Assembly: GCA_001803315.1 (NCBI GenBank)
Contig: MHBQ01000084.1
Coordinates: forward strand, 1 to 36,224
DNA: 36,224 nt
Source of the DNA: Lentisphaerae bacterium RIFOXYC12_FULL_60_16
GTDB lineage: Bacteria; Verrucomicrobiota; Kiritimatiellia; UBA8416; YA12-FULL-60-10
Direction of reading: 5' to 3'
In this document: positions 8,847 through 17,354 of the stretch, one piece after another
Numbering within the stretch: the stretch's first letter is position 1
How the letters are laid out: every line of letters starts with the position of its first letter
Program-made: the position numbers and the translations under genes
Notes under the pieces: model-generated
Seen by the model: only the letters and a program-made list of their open reading frames with translations
Told to the model about the DNA's origin: nothing
The model's database searches: none

Positions 8847-9833
8847 CTACGGATGCGGTTTCCATGAGACGATCTGCCGTGGCGTGTGGGGTTTGACCAG
8901 GATGTCCCGGTAGAGGTCAACCCGGCGGGCTTCGCGATAACGATATCCTCCGGCGTCGGTCAGCGCCTGCGGGTTGAGTGTGGCGCTGACCCGGTCATCG
9001 TCCAGCTTGCGGCATTCGGCGATGACATCGCCGAACGGATCCAGGATCATTGAGCAACCGTTCTTGAGCTGGTCGCCATCCATGCCGACCGCATTGGAGA
9101 ACACCACGAACAAGGCGTTGTCATAGGCGCGGGCGGGCAGCCATTTCATCAGCCAGGCACGGCCTTTCAACCCGTCAAACTCGGTGCGCAGGGAGGTGGG
9201 GTCCTGGATTCGATCAGCCCACAGGGCCGGGTCTACGAACCCGGCGCCGGGGCGTGTGGACGGCGTGCACATGGTGACATGCGGGGCAAACAGGATCCGG
9301 GCGCCCGACAAGGCTACCGCCCGGACATTCTCAATGACGTTGTTGTCGTAGCAGACCAGGATACTGCAGGTCCATCCGAACAAATCGAACAGCACGTACC
9401 CGGTTCCGGGTTTCAGGGACGGGTGGATGAAGGGATGCAGTTTGCGGAATTTGGCAATCAGGCCGTTGCGGTCCACGCAGACATGGGCCTTGTACAGCTG
9501 GCCGTCATCCCCGCGTTCGAAGAGGCCGCCCAGCAACACCATGCCGGTATCCCGGGCGATGGTTCGCATGGCGCTTATCGACGGTCCGGACGGTATGGGT
9601 TCGGCCAGGTCAAAGAGTTCGTGGTGGGTCAGGTGGCGGGCAAACGTATATCCGGTGACGCAACATTCATGGAAGGCGATGACCGTGGCTCCGTCCTGGC
9701 GGGCGGACAGTGCGAGCTGATGCATACGTTCCAGGTTGAATGCTTTATCCCCGCTCCGGTTCTCAAACTGGGCCGTTGCCACGGTGATGGGTTGCATGGG
9801 GTTGAATATAGCGGGTATTCGGAATGTTTCCAT
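8847..9833 (-). CDS. Carbon-nitrogen hydrolase (nitrilase superfamily)
   Basis: A 328-residue amidase of the nitrilase superfamily with the complete catalytic triad: E56 (IAFHECC), K131 (KFRKLHPF) and C161 (ILVCYDN). The family's Tyr-Lys and Asn contacts are also recognisable (FSNAVGMDG). Members hydrolyse non-peptide C-N bonds such as amides, carbamoyl groups and ureides, in the cytoplasm. The particular substrate cannot be read from the sequence. There is no strong ribosome binding site before the ATG at 9833. The internal Met13 (MQPITVATAQ) begins at the conserved core and is an alternative start. It is alone on its strand between the beta-repeat gene and argH. Confidence 0.9.
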   Translation of the reverse strand: METFRIPAIFNPMQPITVATAQFENRSGDKAFNLERMHQLALSARQDGATVIAFHECCVTGYTFARHLTHHELFDLAEPIPSGPSISAMRTIARDTGMVLLGGLFERGDDGQLYKAHVCVDRNGLIAKFRKLHPFIHPSLKPGTGYVLFDLFGWTCSILVCYDNNVIENVRAVALSGARILFAPHVTMCTPSTRPGAGFVDPALWADRIQDPTSLRTEFDGLKGRAWLMKWLPARAYDNALFVVFSNAVGMDGDQLKNGCSMILDPFGDVIAECRKLDDDRVSATLNPQALTDAGGYRYREARRVDLYRDILVKPHTPRQIVSWKPHP

Positions 9834-9886
9834 GAAAACCCGTTGTCCTAAACATCACACCATAAATCACATCTTCGAAAAGGTAG

Positions 9887-9930
9887 GGCGCTTTCGCCGA
9901 AAGCGCCGCGGACGGCTCGGCGAGCCGTCC
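9887..9930. repeat. Double-hairpin REP-like element
   Basis: Two perfect hairpins stand side by side. GGCGCTTTC / GAAAGCGCC occupies 9887-9895 and 9899-9907 with loop GCC. GGACGGCTC / GAGCCGTCC occupies 9910-9918 and 9922-9930 with loop GGC. The flanks GGTAGGG (9882-9888) and CCCTGCC (9929-9935) also nearly pair. The element lies between divergent genes, so it is not a transcription terminator for either. Twin hairpins of this form are typical of dispersed extragenic palindromes (REP/BIME-like). Confidence 0.7.
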
Positions 9931-9995
9931 CTGCCATGCTGTGGACTTATGACGTTGTGTAAAGAAGGGGGAAGCCAGGCCCGGTTCGTTTGTGT

Positions 9996-10035
9996 TTGAA
10001 ACTGGTCCAAATACGCCTACACTGAAACGATTCAG
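9996..10035 (+). promoter_or_regulatory. Predicted argH promoter with imperfect palindrome
   Basis: TTGAAA at 9996-10001 and TACACT at 10018-10023, with a 16-bp spacer, fit a sigma-70 type promoter. Overlapping and following the -10 is CTGAAACGATTCAG at 10022-10035. This 14-bp near-palindrome has one mismatched pair and a central CG, and it could be an operator of LacI type. The ribosome binding site GGAGG is at 10051-10055, six bases from the argH ATG. Confidence 0.5.
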
Positions 10036-10061
10036 GTAGGTTTGGATAATGGAGGCATGAC

Positions 10062-11474
10062 ATGGCAACGCGTCGGGCGGGGCAGCGTACCCTGGTGGGG
10101 CGGATTGATCCGGATGTGCTGGCGTTTACCGTGGGCCGGGATCCGGTGACGGATCTTGAGCTGGTGGAGGCGGACTGCCTGGGTTCGGCCGCGCATGCCA
10201 CGATGCTGTCGCGCCTGCCGGTCCGGCCCCGCATACTGGGCGCGCGGGATTGTCGGCGGGTGATCCTTGAATTGCGGCGGCTGATGGACCTGGCGGGGCG
10301 GGGCGGGTTCCGGATCACCGACGAGGACCAGGATGTTCACCTGGCCGTGGAACGAATGCTGACCGCACGGCTGGGCGATGTCGGCCGCCGGATCCACACC
10401 GGCCGGAGCCGTAACGACCAGGTGGCCGTGGATCTTCGCCTGTATGCCCGTGAACAATTGTTCGGCCTGACCGGGGAGACGCTTGACCTGGCGGAGGTCC
10501 TCCTGGCGCAGGCGCGCCGGCACCGCCTGGTGCCGATGGTCGGCCGCACCCATCTCCAGCCTGCCATGCCCAGCTCGGTGGGAGTATGGGCGTCCGCCCA
10601 TGCGGAAAGCCTGCTGGACGATATGTACCTGCTCAAGGCGGCGCTTGATTACAACGATGCCTGTCCGCTCGGTTCGGCCGCCGGTTACGGGGTTCCCCTT
10701 CCGATTGACCGGCGTTTGACGGCCCGCCTGCTGGGGTTCCGGGAACCCATCCACAATGTGCTGTATGCCAGCAATGCCCGGGGGAAGTGCGAGTCGGTGA
10801 TTCTGTCGGCGGCGACCCAGGTCATGCTGTCCCTGTCCCGTTTGTCGGAGGATCTGATTTTGTATTCCATGCCGGAATTCGGCTATTTCCGTTTGCCGCC
10901 CGCGTATTGCACGGGTAGCAGCATCATGCCGCAGAAATACAATCCCGATGTGTTGGAGCTGGTGCGGGCCAAGGCGCGCCGGGTGGCCGCCCTGACGGCG
11001 GGCGTGACCGCCATTGTCAACGGGTTGCCGGGCGGATACAACCGCGATTTGCAGGAAACCAAGGAATCCTTTGTTGATGGTTTAAAAACCACCCGGTTGA
11101 GCGTGCGGATCCTGGCGCGGTTATGCCGGGCGGTCGCGGTGGACCCACGGGCCTTGCGGGCGGGGTTCTCGGCCGGCGTATTTGCGACGGACCGTGCGCT
11201 GGAGCTGGTGCGGGAAGGCATGCCGTTCCGTGATGCCTACCAGCATGTGCGGGGACACCTGGAGGAACTCCAGGCGGCGGATCCGGATCGGGCCCTGCGC
11301 GCCAAGACGCATGACGGGGCACCGATGGGATTGGATTTCAGGGCCTATGCGCGCCGGGTACAGGCCGGGCGTCGCTGGGTAAAGGCGGAGCAGCGGCGTT
11401 GTCATGCCGCCCTGTCACGGCTGCTGGGTACCCGGTATCCGAGGCCGGTTGCAGGAAAGGAGCGAGGCGCGTGA
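10062..11474 (+). CDS. argH: Argininosuccinate lyase
   Basis: A 470-residue enzyme of the fumarase/aspartase superfamily. It cleaves argininosuccinate to arginine and fumarate in the last step of arginine synthesis. Visible signatures are HTGRSRNDQ (112-120), GRTHLQPAMP with the catalytic region T163-H164, and the flexible signature loop GSSIMPQKYNPD (285-296) carrying the catalytic serine and K292. The second residue after PQ is Lys as required; the next is Tyr where Lys is more usual, which the family pattern allows. The N terminus lacks the common LWGGRF opening (RTLVGRIDPDV instead). Its stop overlaps the GTG start of the ExbB-like gene (GTGA at 11471), so arginine synthesis is coupled to a cell-envelope unit. 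Confidence 0.92.
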   Translation: MATRRAGQRTLVGRIDPDVLAFTVGRDPVTDLELVEADCLGSAAHATMLSRLPVRPRILGARDCRRVILELRRLMDLAGRGGFRITDEDQDVHLAVERMLTARLGDVGRRIHTGRSRNDQVAVDLRLYAREQLFGLTGETLDLAEVLLAQARRHRLVPMVGRTHLQPAMPSSVGVWASAHAESLLDDMYLLKAALDYNDACPLGSAAGYGVPLPIDRRLTARLLGFREPIHNVLYASNARGKCESVILSAATQVMLSLSRLSEDLILYSMPEFGYFRLPPAYCTGSSIMPQKYNPDVLELVRAKARRVAALTAGVTAIVNGLPGGYNRDLQETKESFVDGLKTTRLSVRILARLCRAVAVDPRALRAGFSAGVFATDRALELVREGMPFRDAYQHVRGHLEELQAADPDRALRAKTHDGAPMGLDFRAYARRVQAGRRWVKAEQRRCHAALSRLLGTRYPRPVAGKERGA

Positions 11475-12223
11475 ACAGGCACAGGATATCACGATGGGGT
11501 GCGGCGGCGGTTGCGTTTTCAGCGGCCGGCATGGGGTGGGCGCAGGAAGCGGCCCAGCCGGTTGCGGAAGCGGTGGCGGCAAACGGCGGCATGACGCTTC
11601 GCCAGATGATCGAGTATGGCGGGTGGCTGATGTATGTGCTGACGGGTGTGTCGGTGCTGGGGCTGGCCCTGGTGCTGTATTTCATGATCATGCTCCAGCG
11701 GCGGCTGGTGGCCCCTCCCCAGTTGCAGCGGGACCTGGCGGAACGGATCCGGCAGGGTGACCTGGAGGAAGCCCGCCGGTTGTGCGAATACCGGCCGTGT
11801 CCGCTGGCCTCGGTTGCCCTGGCCGGGCTGAACTACCGGCGCACCGTGGAGTCGCCGGATCCGGTCCTGGTCAAGGACATCCTGGAAGGGGAAGGCCGCC
11901 GCCAGGCGGAGCTGATCCTCGGTCCGACGCAGTACCTGCTCGACATCGCGGCCATTGCCCCGATGATCGGGTTGCTGGGAACGGTGTTCGGCATGATCCG
12001 GGCCTTCAATGCGGTGGCGCTGGACATTGCCAAGGCCCGCCCCATTGTGCTGGCATCCGGGGTGTCGCAGGCGTTGATCACGACCGCGTACGGTTTGATG
12101 ATCGGTATTCCCGCCATGATGCTGTATGCCTATTTCCGGCGGCGCGCCATGCGGGTGCTCAGTGACCTGGAAACCGCGTCGGTCGAGATCCTCACCTCCA
12201 TGCAGGGAGCGCGCCGCTCATGA
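11471..12223 (+). CDS. MotA/TolQ/ExbB proton channel protein
   Basis: A 250-residue protein with a GTG start that overlaps the argH stop; AAAGGAG lies about 10 bases upstream. A signal-like N-terminal segment (WGAAAVAFSAAGMGWAQEA) is followed by the family's three transmembrane helices: MYVLTGVSVLGLALVLYFMIM, then AIAPMIGLLGTVFGMIRAF, then ALITTAYGLMIGIPAMMLYAY. The second and third helices carry the conserved Pro, Gly and Thr of the ExbB/TolQ proton path (GLLGTVFGM and ATTA-like SQALITTAYGL). It would form the inner-membrane motor with the ExbD-type protein encoded next, driving TonB- or Tol-type work across the envelope. The N-terminal periplasmic extension is common in PVC and Bacteroidetes ExbB proteins. 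Confidence 0.93.
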   Translation: MNRHRISRWGAAAVAFSAAGMGWAQEAAQPVAEAVAANGGMTLRQMIEYGGWLMYVLTGVSVLGLALVLYFMIMLQRRLVAPPQLQRDLAERIRQGDLEEARRLCEYRPCPLASVALAGLNYRRTVESPDPVLVKDILEGEGRRQAELILGPTQYLLDIAAIAPMIGLLGTVFGMIRAFNAVALDIAKARPIVLASGVSQALITTAYGLMIGIPAMMLYAYFRRRAMRVLSDLETASVEILTSMQGARRS

Positions 12224-12639
12224 ACTTCACGGGGCGGTCAACCCTTCGGGAACCGGGATTCCAGATTGCGCCCATGATCGACATCATCTTTCTCCTGCTG
12301 TGCTTCTTCGTGGCCAGCCAGGTGTTTTCGCAGTGGGAGACCGAGATCGACATCAAGCTGCCGACGGCGGAGACCGGCAAGATGCCGGAACGCCTGCCCG
12401 GCGAGATCATCCTCAACATCCTGGAAGACGGCCGGGTGATCGTCAACCGGCAGGATCTGACCGAGGAGGCCACGCTGGATGCCTTCCTGTCGCGGCTGGT
12501 CGGGCAGTTTCCCGGGCAACCGGTGCTGATCCGGGCTGACCGAAAGACGGCGTATGAACACGTGGTCCGCGTGCTGGATCAGTGCCGCAAGGTGGAAATC
12601 TGGAACATCTCATTTGCCACCAGTGCGTCACGGGAATAA
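12220..12639 (+). CDS. ExbD/TolR biopolymer transport protein
   Basis: A 139-residue ExbD/TolR protein. The short cytoplasmic N terminus leads into a single transmembrane helix, IAPMIDIIFLLLCFFVASQV, with the conserved proton-relay aspartate D21. The periplasmic domain has the typical LPGEIILNILEDGRVIVN and VLIRADRKTAYEHVVRVLD segments. The start overlaps the preceding stop by 4 bp, consistent with fixed ExbB:ExbD stoichiometry. The next gene, a periplasmic TPR protein, begins 10 bp after the stop. Confidence 0.95.
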   Translation: MNFTGRSTLREPGFQIAPMIDIIFLLLCFFVASQVFSQWETEIDIKLPTAETGKMPERLPGEIILNILEDGRVIVNRQDLTEEATLDAFLSRLVGQFPGQPVLIRADRKTAYEHVVRVLDQCRKVEIWNISFATSASRE

Positions 12640-12649
12640 TGGTGGAACC

Positions 12650-15055
12650 ATGGGGGCCGACGTGTTGAGACGGATACTGGTGTTGGCCTTGATCGGGGTG
12701 GGGGTTGCCGGGATGCCGGCCTGGTCCGCAGATCCGGCGGTTCCGGATCCGGCGGTGGACCGCCTGGCGTTTGCCGACGGGCTCCTGTCGCGCCGCCTGT
12801 ACGACATGGCCGAGATGGAGTACCGTGGCTTCATCAAGGATTATCCCAACCATGCCCAGGCTGATCTCGCGCTATGCCGGCTGGGCGAGTGCCTCCGGGC
12901 GCTTGGCCGCAACCGGGAAGCCGAGCCATTGTTTCACCAGGTGTTGGAACGCTATCCCAAGAGTTCCGTCCGGCATCGTGCCGCCTACCAGCGGGCCGAC
13001 CTGATGCTGGAAGCCGGACGCATTGCCGAGGCGGCCGATGCCTTTCAGGCCCTGCTCAAGGAGAATCCCCCCGCCGACCTGTTGCCCGCAGTACGGTATT
13101 TCCTCGCGGAGGCGTGGTTTCGTGCCGGGCGGACGGCGGAAGCCCTGCCGCTGTATGAAACGGTCCGGACCGCACACCCCCGTACCGTGCAGGGCGGGTA
13201 TGCGGCGTTGCGGCTGGGGGCGGTTTACGGGGGGACGGGTGGGGGGGTGACCAATGTGCCGCCCGAACCGGACCGGGCTTTGGGCCTGTACCGGGCGCTC
13301 GTGGCGCAACCGCCGTCCGACCGGATCGGTGCGGAAGCCTGGTTTCAACTGGCGCAACTGCTGCTGGGGCGCCAGGATTTCAACGGCAGTGCGGCGGCGT
13401 TCAAGGAATTGCTGACGAAGTTCCCCGGGGATGTGCGGGCTGCGGAGGCCCGGCTGCAGGCTGCCTGGACCTCCTATCATGCCAAGGACTATGCCGGTGC
13501 GCTGGGGCAGGCGGATGCCGCGCTCAAGGTTTCCGGGGAAGCGGGCACGAAAGCTGAAGAGCGCGCCGCCTGGATGTATTTGAAGGCGAACAGCCATCGC
13601 CAGATGGGGAAGCCGGTTCCGGCCCGTGCCGCGTACCAGGAGTTGATCGAGCATTATCCGCGTGCTTCCTTTGCCAACGATGCCCGGTACGAGCGCGCCT
13701 TGTGCGCCTACCAGGCCGGACAGTTCGAGGAGGCGATCCGTGATGCAGCCGGGGTCCAGGTCCGCCCGGAGATCCGGAAATCCCTGTACTGGCTGCTGGC
13801 GGAATCCCATGCCGCGCTCAAGCAGGCGGATGGCGCCATCCAGTTCTATGGACTGATCGTAAAGGATTATGTCGACAGTGATGTGGGTCCTGATGCGCTG
13901 TATCGCCTGGCCCATCACCTCCAGCTTAAGGGTAAAAAGGAGGAGGCCGCCCAACGGTATCATGAGCTGGTGAAACGATTCCCGAAACACGACCTCGCGC
14001 CCCGCGCCCTGTTTGCATCGGCGGAATGCCGGACGGGAACCAAACAGGAATCCCTGGCAATCGACGATTGGGGCCGGTTGACCCGTGACTACCCGGTGCA
14101 TGCGCTGGCCGATGAGTCGTTGTATCGAAAGGCCCTGGTGGAGACCCGGCTGGTCCGGGATACCGATGCCGCGGCCACGCTGGCGGACCTTATGAAACGG
14201 TTCCCGAAATCCCTGTTTCTTCCCGATGCCCTCTACTGGCAGGGCATGTTGTTGCGCCAGACCAACAATCTGGCCGGTGCGGTGCAGTCTTTCCGGCAGG
14301 TGCTGACAGCCAAGCCACGGGCTGACCTTGAGCAGGAAACCCGGTTCGAGCTGGCGATGACCCTTCACCGGATGGATCAGTTCACCGAAGCTGCCAACCT
14401 GTTCAAGGCCCTGCTGGCCACGCCGGCAAAGGCCCGGTTCACTCCGCCCCTGTTGAAGTGGCAGGCGGAATACATGATCGAACAGAAACAGTATGACGCC
14501 GCCATACAAGCCGCCAACGTGCTGGTCGAACGTGAATCCGACAGCAGCTGGAAACAGACCGGATTCGGGCTGGAAGGCCGGGCCCAGTTTGAAAAGGGCG
14601 ACAAGGCAGCGGCGGAACGCGCTTTCCAGTCGGCGCTGGACCTCAAGGTGAACACGGTGTTTGCCGCCGAAGCCGCCCTGCGGCTGGCGGACCTGCGTTT
14701 GGCGGCCGGGCAACCGGAAGCCGCCCGCGATTTCTATGAACGGGCGGCCGCTGCCGCCGGCGGCGATGATCCGGCCGGCATCCGGCCGCGCGCCTACATC
14801 GGATTGGCGCGTGTCGCACGCGCAGGGGGCGACGAGGCGCTGGCCACCCGCTTTTTCCTGAGTGTTCCGGTGCTGTATGACGATGCGATCCTGGTGCCCG
14901 AATGCCTGTTCGAAGCGGCGGAAGCCCTGCAACGGCAGGGACGCCAGGACGACAGCGACCGTGCCTTCAAGGAACTGGTCGAGCGATATCCCGCCAGTGC
15001 CTGGGCAAAGAAAGCCCGCACCCCGGCGCCGGCAATTCCGGCCGTTGTTCCGTAG
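12650..15055 (+). CDS. Periplasmic TPR-repeat protein (Tol/Exb-associated)
   Basis: An 801-residue protein. The ATG at 12650 opens a signal peptide (LRRILVLALIGVGVAGMPAWSA). The rest is nearly all tetratricopeptide repeats of about 34-38 residues, for example AEMEYRGFIKDYPNHAQADL, AEPLFHQVLERYPKSS, SAAAFKELLTKFPGDVRAAE and AAQRYHELVKRFPKHDLAP. The xYPxxxxAxxA pattern is that of CpoB/YbgF and BamD-type outer-envelope TPR proteins. Its position after exbB and exbD suggests it partners the motor in the periplasm, as CpoB does in the Tol system, though it is about three times longer. Its TAG stop abuts the stop codon of the convergent kinase gene with no base between them. Confidence 0.88.
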   Translation: MGADVLRRILVLALIGVGVAGMPAWSADPAVPDPAVDRLAFADGLLSRRLYDMAEMEYRGFIKDYPNHAQADLALCRLGECLRALGRNREAEPLFHQVLERYPKSSVRHRAAYQRADLMLEAGRIAEAADAFQALLKENPPADLLPAVRYFLAEAWFRAGRTAEALPLYETVRTAHPRTVQGGYAALRLGAVYGGTGGGVTNVPPEPDRALGLYRALVAQPPSDRIGAEAWFQLAQLLLGRQDFNGSAAAFKELLTKFPGDVRAAEARLQAAWTSYHAKDYAGALGQADAALKVSGEAGTKAEERAAWMYLKANSHRQMGKPVPARAAYQELIEHYPRASFANDARYERALCAYQAGQFEEAIRDAAGVQVRPEIRKSLYWLLAESHAALKQADGAIQFYGLIVKDYVDSDVGPDALYRLAHHLQLKGKKEEAAQRYHELVKRFPKHDLAPRALFASAECRTGTKQESLAIDDWGRLTRDYPVHALADESLYRKALVETRLVRDTDAAATLADLMKRFPKSLFLPDALYWQGMLLRQTNNLAGAVQSFRQVLTAKPRADLEQETRFELAMTLHRMDQFTEAANLFKALLATPAKARFTPPLLKWQAEYMIEQKQYDAAIQAANVLVERESDSSWKQTGFGLEGRAQFEKGDKAAAERAFQSALDLKVNTVFAAEAALRLADLRLAAGQPEAARDFYERAAAAAGGDDPAGIRPRAYIGLARVARAGGDEALATRFFLSVPVLYDDAILVPECLFEAAEALQRQGRQDDSDRAFKELVERYPASAWAKKARTPAPAIPAVVP

Positions 15056-16141
15056 TCAGCGCTGGACGCGGGCGGAACCGCCTTCCGCGACGGCCTTCAC
15101 CTGGTCCAGTGTAACCATCGTGGTGTCACCGGGGGTGGACGTCAGCAGGGCGCCGTGTGCCCAACCAAGGTGGAGCGCCTGTTCGGGCGTGAGGCCGTTC
15201 AGCATGCCGTAGAACAGGCCTGATGCGAAACCATCGCCGCCGCCGATCCGGCACAACACATCGAGTTCGTTGGTCGGGCTGACGAAAGTCTTGCCATCCA
15301 GCCAGAGGACCGCGCCCCAATCGTGCCGGTTGGTCGAATGCACTTCGCGCAGGGTGGTGGCCACCATCTTGATGTTGGGAAAATCCTTGATGACCGTGCC
15401 CATCATGCCGAAGAACACGCTGGGATCCAGCTTGGACTTGGCCACCACGTCGGGGCCCCTGAGTCCGAGACCCATCTGAAGGTCCTCCTCGTTCCCCACC
15501 AGCACGTCGACGTACTGGACGATGTTGCGCAGAACCTTCTGGGCGCGTTCGGTGCCGCCCTGGCGTTTCCAGAGCTTGGCGCGGAAGTTCAGGTCGAACG
15601 ACACAACGGCGCCGTGGGCCTTGGCCGCCTGCATGGCTTCGACGATCAGGGCGGAGGTGGTTTCGGACAGCGCGGCGAAGATGCCGCCCGAGTGGAACCA
15701 GCGGACGCCCTGGCCGAAAATGGCTTTCCAATCAAAATCACCGGGCTTGAGCAGCGCGGCGGCTTCGTTGCCGCGGTTATAGAACACCACGGGGGCGCGG
15801 ATGCCCTGACCCCGGTCGCTGTAGACGGTGGCCATGTTCGGACCGGTTACGCCGTCGTGTTCAAAATGCTTGAAGAACGGCTTCACGCCCATGGCGCGGA
15901 CCGAGCCGGCGATCAGGTCGCCGATCGGATAATTCACCAGGGCCGAGGCAATACCGGTCTGCATCTTGAAGCAGTCGGAGAGGTTGGCAGCCACGTTGTA
16001 TTCGCCGCCGCTGACCCAGATGTTGAACTGGGTGGCCTTGCGGAAGGGGATGGTTCCCGGGTCGAGGCGATGGACCAGTGCGCCGAGGGAGAGCAAATCG
16101 AGACCGGAATCACGGTGGGGAAGAATGGACAAACCGCTCAT
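15056..16141 (-). CDS. kdgK: 2-keto-3-deoxygluconate kinase (PfkB family)
   Basis: A 361-residue ribokinase/PfkB-fold sugar kinase. Family blocks are WVSGGEYNVAANLS (substrate side), FDLNFRAKLW (matches the FDLNYR-KLW motif of KDG kinases) and the ATP/anion hole RIGGGDGFASGLFYGML. KDG kinases often have this RIGGGD form in place of the DTTGAGD of other PfkB members. It would phosphorylate 2-keto-3-deoxygluconate, a product of uronate breakdown, which fits the polysaccharide-lyase and esterase genes in the window. AAGGAG lies just before the ATG. It follows the SGNH hydrolase on the same strand after 105 bp, so it may be read from its own promoter (TTATGAT sequence upstream) or from the operon above. 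Confidence 0.88.
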   Translation of the reverse strand: MSGLSILPHRDSGLDLLSLGALVHRLDPGTIPFRKATQFNIWVSGGEYNVAANLSDCFKMQTGIASALVNYPIGDLIAGSVRAMGVKPFFKHFEHDGVTGPNMATVYSDRGQGIRAPVVFYNRGNEAAALLKPGDFDWKAIFGQGVRWFHSGGIFAALSETTSALIVEAMQAAKAHGAVVSFDLNFRAKLWKRQGGTERAQKVLRNIVQYVDVLVGNEEDLQMGLGLRGPDVVAKSKLDPSVFFGMMGTVIKDFPNIKMVATTLREVHSTNRHDWGAVLWLDGKTFVSPTNELDVLCRIGGGDGFASGLFYGMLNGLTPEQALHLGWAHGALLTSTPGDTTMVTLDQVKAVAEGGSARVQR

Positions 16142-16210
16142 GGAAACTCCTTATGCTTGCACAGGGTTGATCATAACAGCCGGCAACACGGAAAGGACCG
16201 TAGCACATCC

Positions 16211-16227
16211 GGTTTTAACGTAAAACC
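16211..16227. promoter_or_regulatory. Inverted repeat upstream of kdgK
   Basis: GGTTTTA at 16211-16217 and TAAAACC at 16221-16227 form a perfect 7-bp inverted repeat around ACG. It sits in the 105-bp gap between the SGNH hydrolase and kdgK, both on the minus strand. There is no T tract after it in the minus direction, so an operator for a regulator of kdgK is more likely than a terminator. Confidence 0.4.
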
Positions 16228-16246
16228 AAAAACAACCGTCCAGATG

Positions 16247-17335
16247 TCAGCGTATCAGCAGGGCGGCGAGACGGGTCCAGTGGCCCTTGGAGCGGGGATC
16301 CTGGTCCATGCTGACCCTGACGCGGAGGCGGTGCCTGCCCGGTGTCAGGCCGGTGGCGAGAACCCGGTAGCTGGGGCGCCAGAAAGCAGGGGCATAGTCG
16401 TCGAACCAGCGGGTCGGGGTCCATGATCCGTCATCGATGGACCAGAGCAGGTCGCCGGTTTCCGGTCCGAGGTGATAGAACAACCCGATGGTGGAACCGG
16501 TGAATTCGAAGGTGGCCTCGCTGGATTCGGTTTGCGATTCAAACAGGCCGTCGAAGCATTCCCAGCCACCGCGGTTTTCCAGCGGGCGATAGTTCCAGCC
16601 GGGGAATGTCGTGTCGGGCGGGATCGGGATCATGTCGCCATGATCCCAGGGGTCACGGGTCATCGATTCCGGCAACGTGGTGATGGGGGCGTCGGAGTCG
16701 AAGGCGCGAGGCAGGCACGCCGCGATCGTGTCGCGGTATAAGGCATGGCCGCGGGGGTGCGGGTGGGCGGCATCGCGGGCGAAATCGGGCCAGGTCAAGG
16801 CTCCGGCCTTGAGGCGCCGGGCGACATCCAGCGCCACGTTGATGGAGGTCAGGCCGTAGTGTCCGGCAACCGGTTCATGCAGGCGCGAGGCGGGGGGGAG
16901 GCGTTCGGCCTGCAAATCGGCGACCAGGTTTTCCGAGAGGGTGTAGATAAAGGCGATATCGCAGGCATTGCCCAAGCTGTGGCGGGTATGCCGCACGATT
17001 CCCTCCATGGCGGCCTGGACATCGTGATTTTCGCTGCTGTCGTTGACTGCAAACTCGACAAACAGGAGGTCCGGTTTATGCCGCAATACATCCTGTTTCA
17101 GGCGGAACGCGCCGAGATCGCTGCCGGTGCCGCCGATTCCGGCATTGATTTCGGTGATGGCGGAGGCCGGGTATTGCTGTTTCAGCCAGGCGGTGGTCTG
17201 GTAGGCGTAACCGTCGGGCCATGCCTGGGTGATCGAGCCGCCCAGGTAAGCCACGGTGACAGGTTCTCCGGATTTCAGTTTGCGGCCGGCAACCGGCAAT
17301 CCGTTACGCAGGGTGAACCGGGGCAGTGTGTTCAT
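16247..17335 (-). CDS. SGNH/GDSL hydrolase with C-terminal beta domain
   Basis: A 362-residue SGNH-fold esterase. Block I is YLGGSITQ with nucleophile S34. The block II glycine lies in NAGIGGTGSD, block III is FAVNDS (N98), and block V is DAAH with D188 and H191. Residues from about 225 on form a beta-sandwich (FEFTGSTIGLFYHLGPETGD, then RHRLRVRVSMD) like the accessory domain of SGNH enzymes that act on cell-wall or plant polysaccharide acyl groups. No signal peptide is visible. It is 19 bp downstream of the fused ketosynthase gene and is probably the last member of that operon. It could remove acyl groups from a carbohydrate or act as a thioesterase for the acyl chain made by the operon; both are inference. 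Confidence 0.85.
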   Translation of the reverse strand: MNTLPRFTLRNGLPVAGRKLKSGEPVTVAYLGGSITQAWPDGYAYQTTAWLKQQYPASAITEINAGIGGTGSDLGAFRLKQDVLRHKPDLLFVEFAVNDSSENHDVQAAMEGIVRHTRHSLGNACDIAFIYTLSENLVADLQAERLPPASRLHEPVAGHYGLTSINVALDVARRLKAGALTWPDFARDAAHPHPRGHALYRDTIAACLPRAFDSDAPITTLPESMTRDPWDHGDMIPIPPDTTFPGWNYRPLENRGGWECFDGLFESQTESSEATFEFTGSTIGLFYHLGPETGDLLWSIDDGSWTPTRWFDDYAPAFWRPSYRVLATGLTPGRHRLRVRVSMDQDPRSKGHWTRLAALLIR

Positions 17336-17354
17336 GGATGGGTTACCGTCCTCT

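Noticed and set aside
9887-9930. Intrinsic terminator
   Set aside because: It is between divergent genes and has no T tract; a repeat element explains it better.
12872-14932. Minus-strand open frame of 686 codons opposite the TPR gene
   Set aside because: The plus strand encodes clear TPR repeats with a signal peptide. The antisense translation is rich in Arg, Gln and Gly with no motif.
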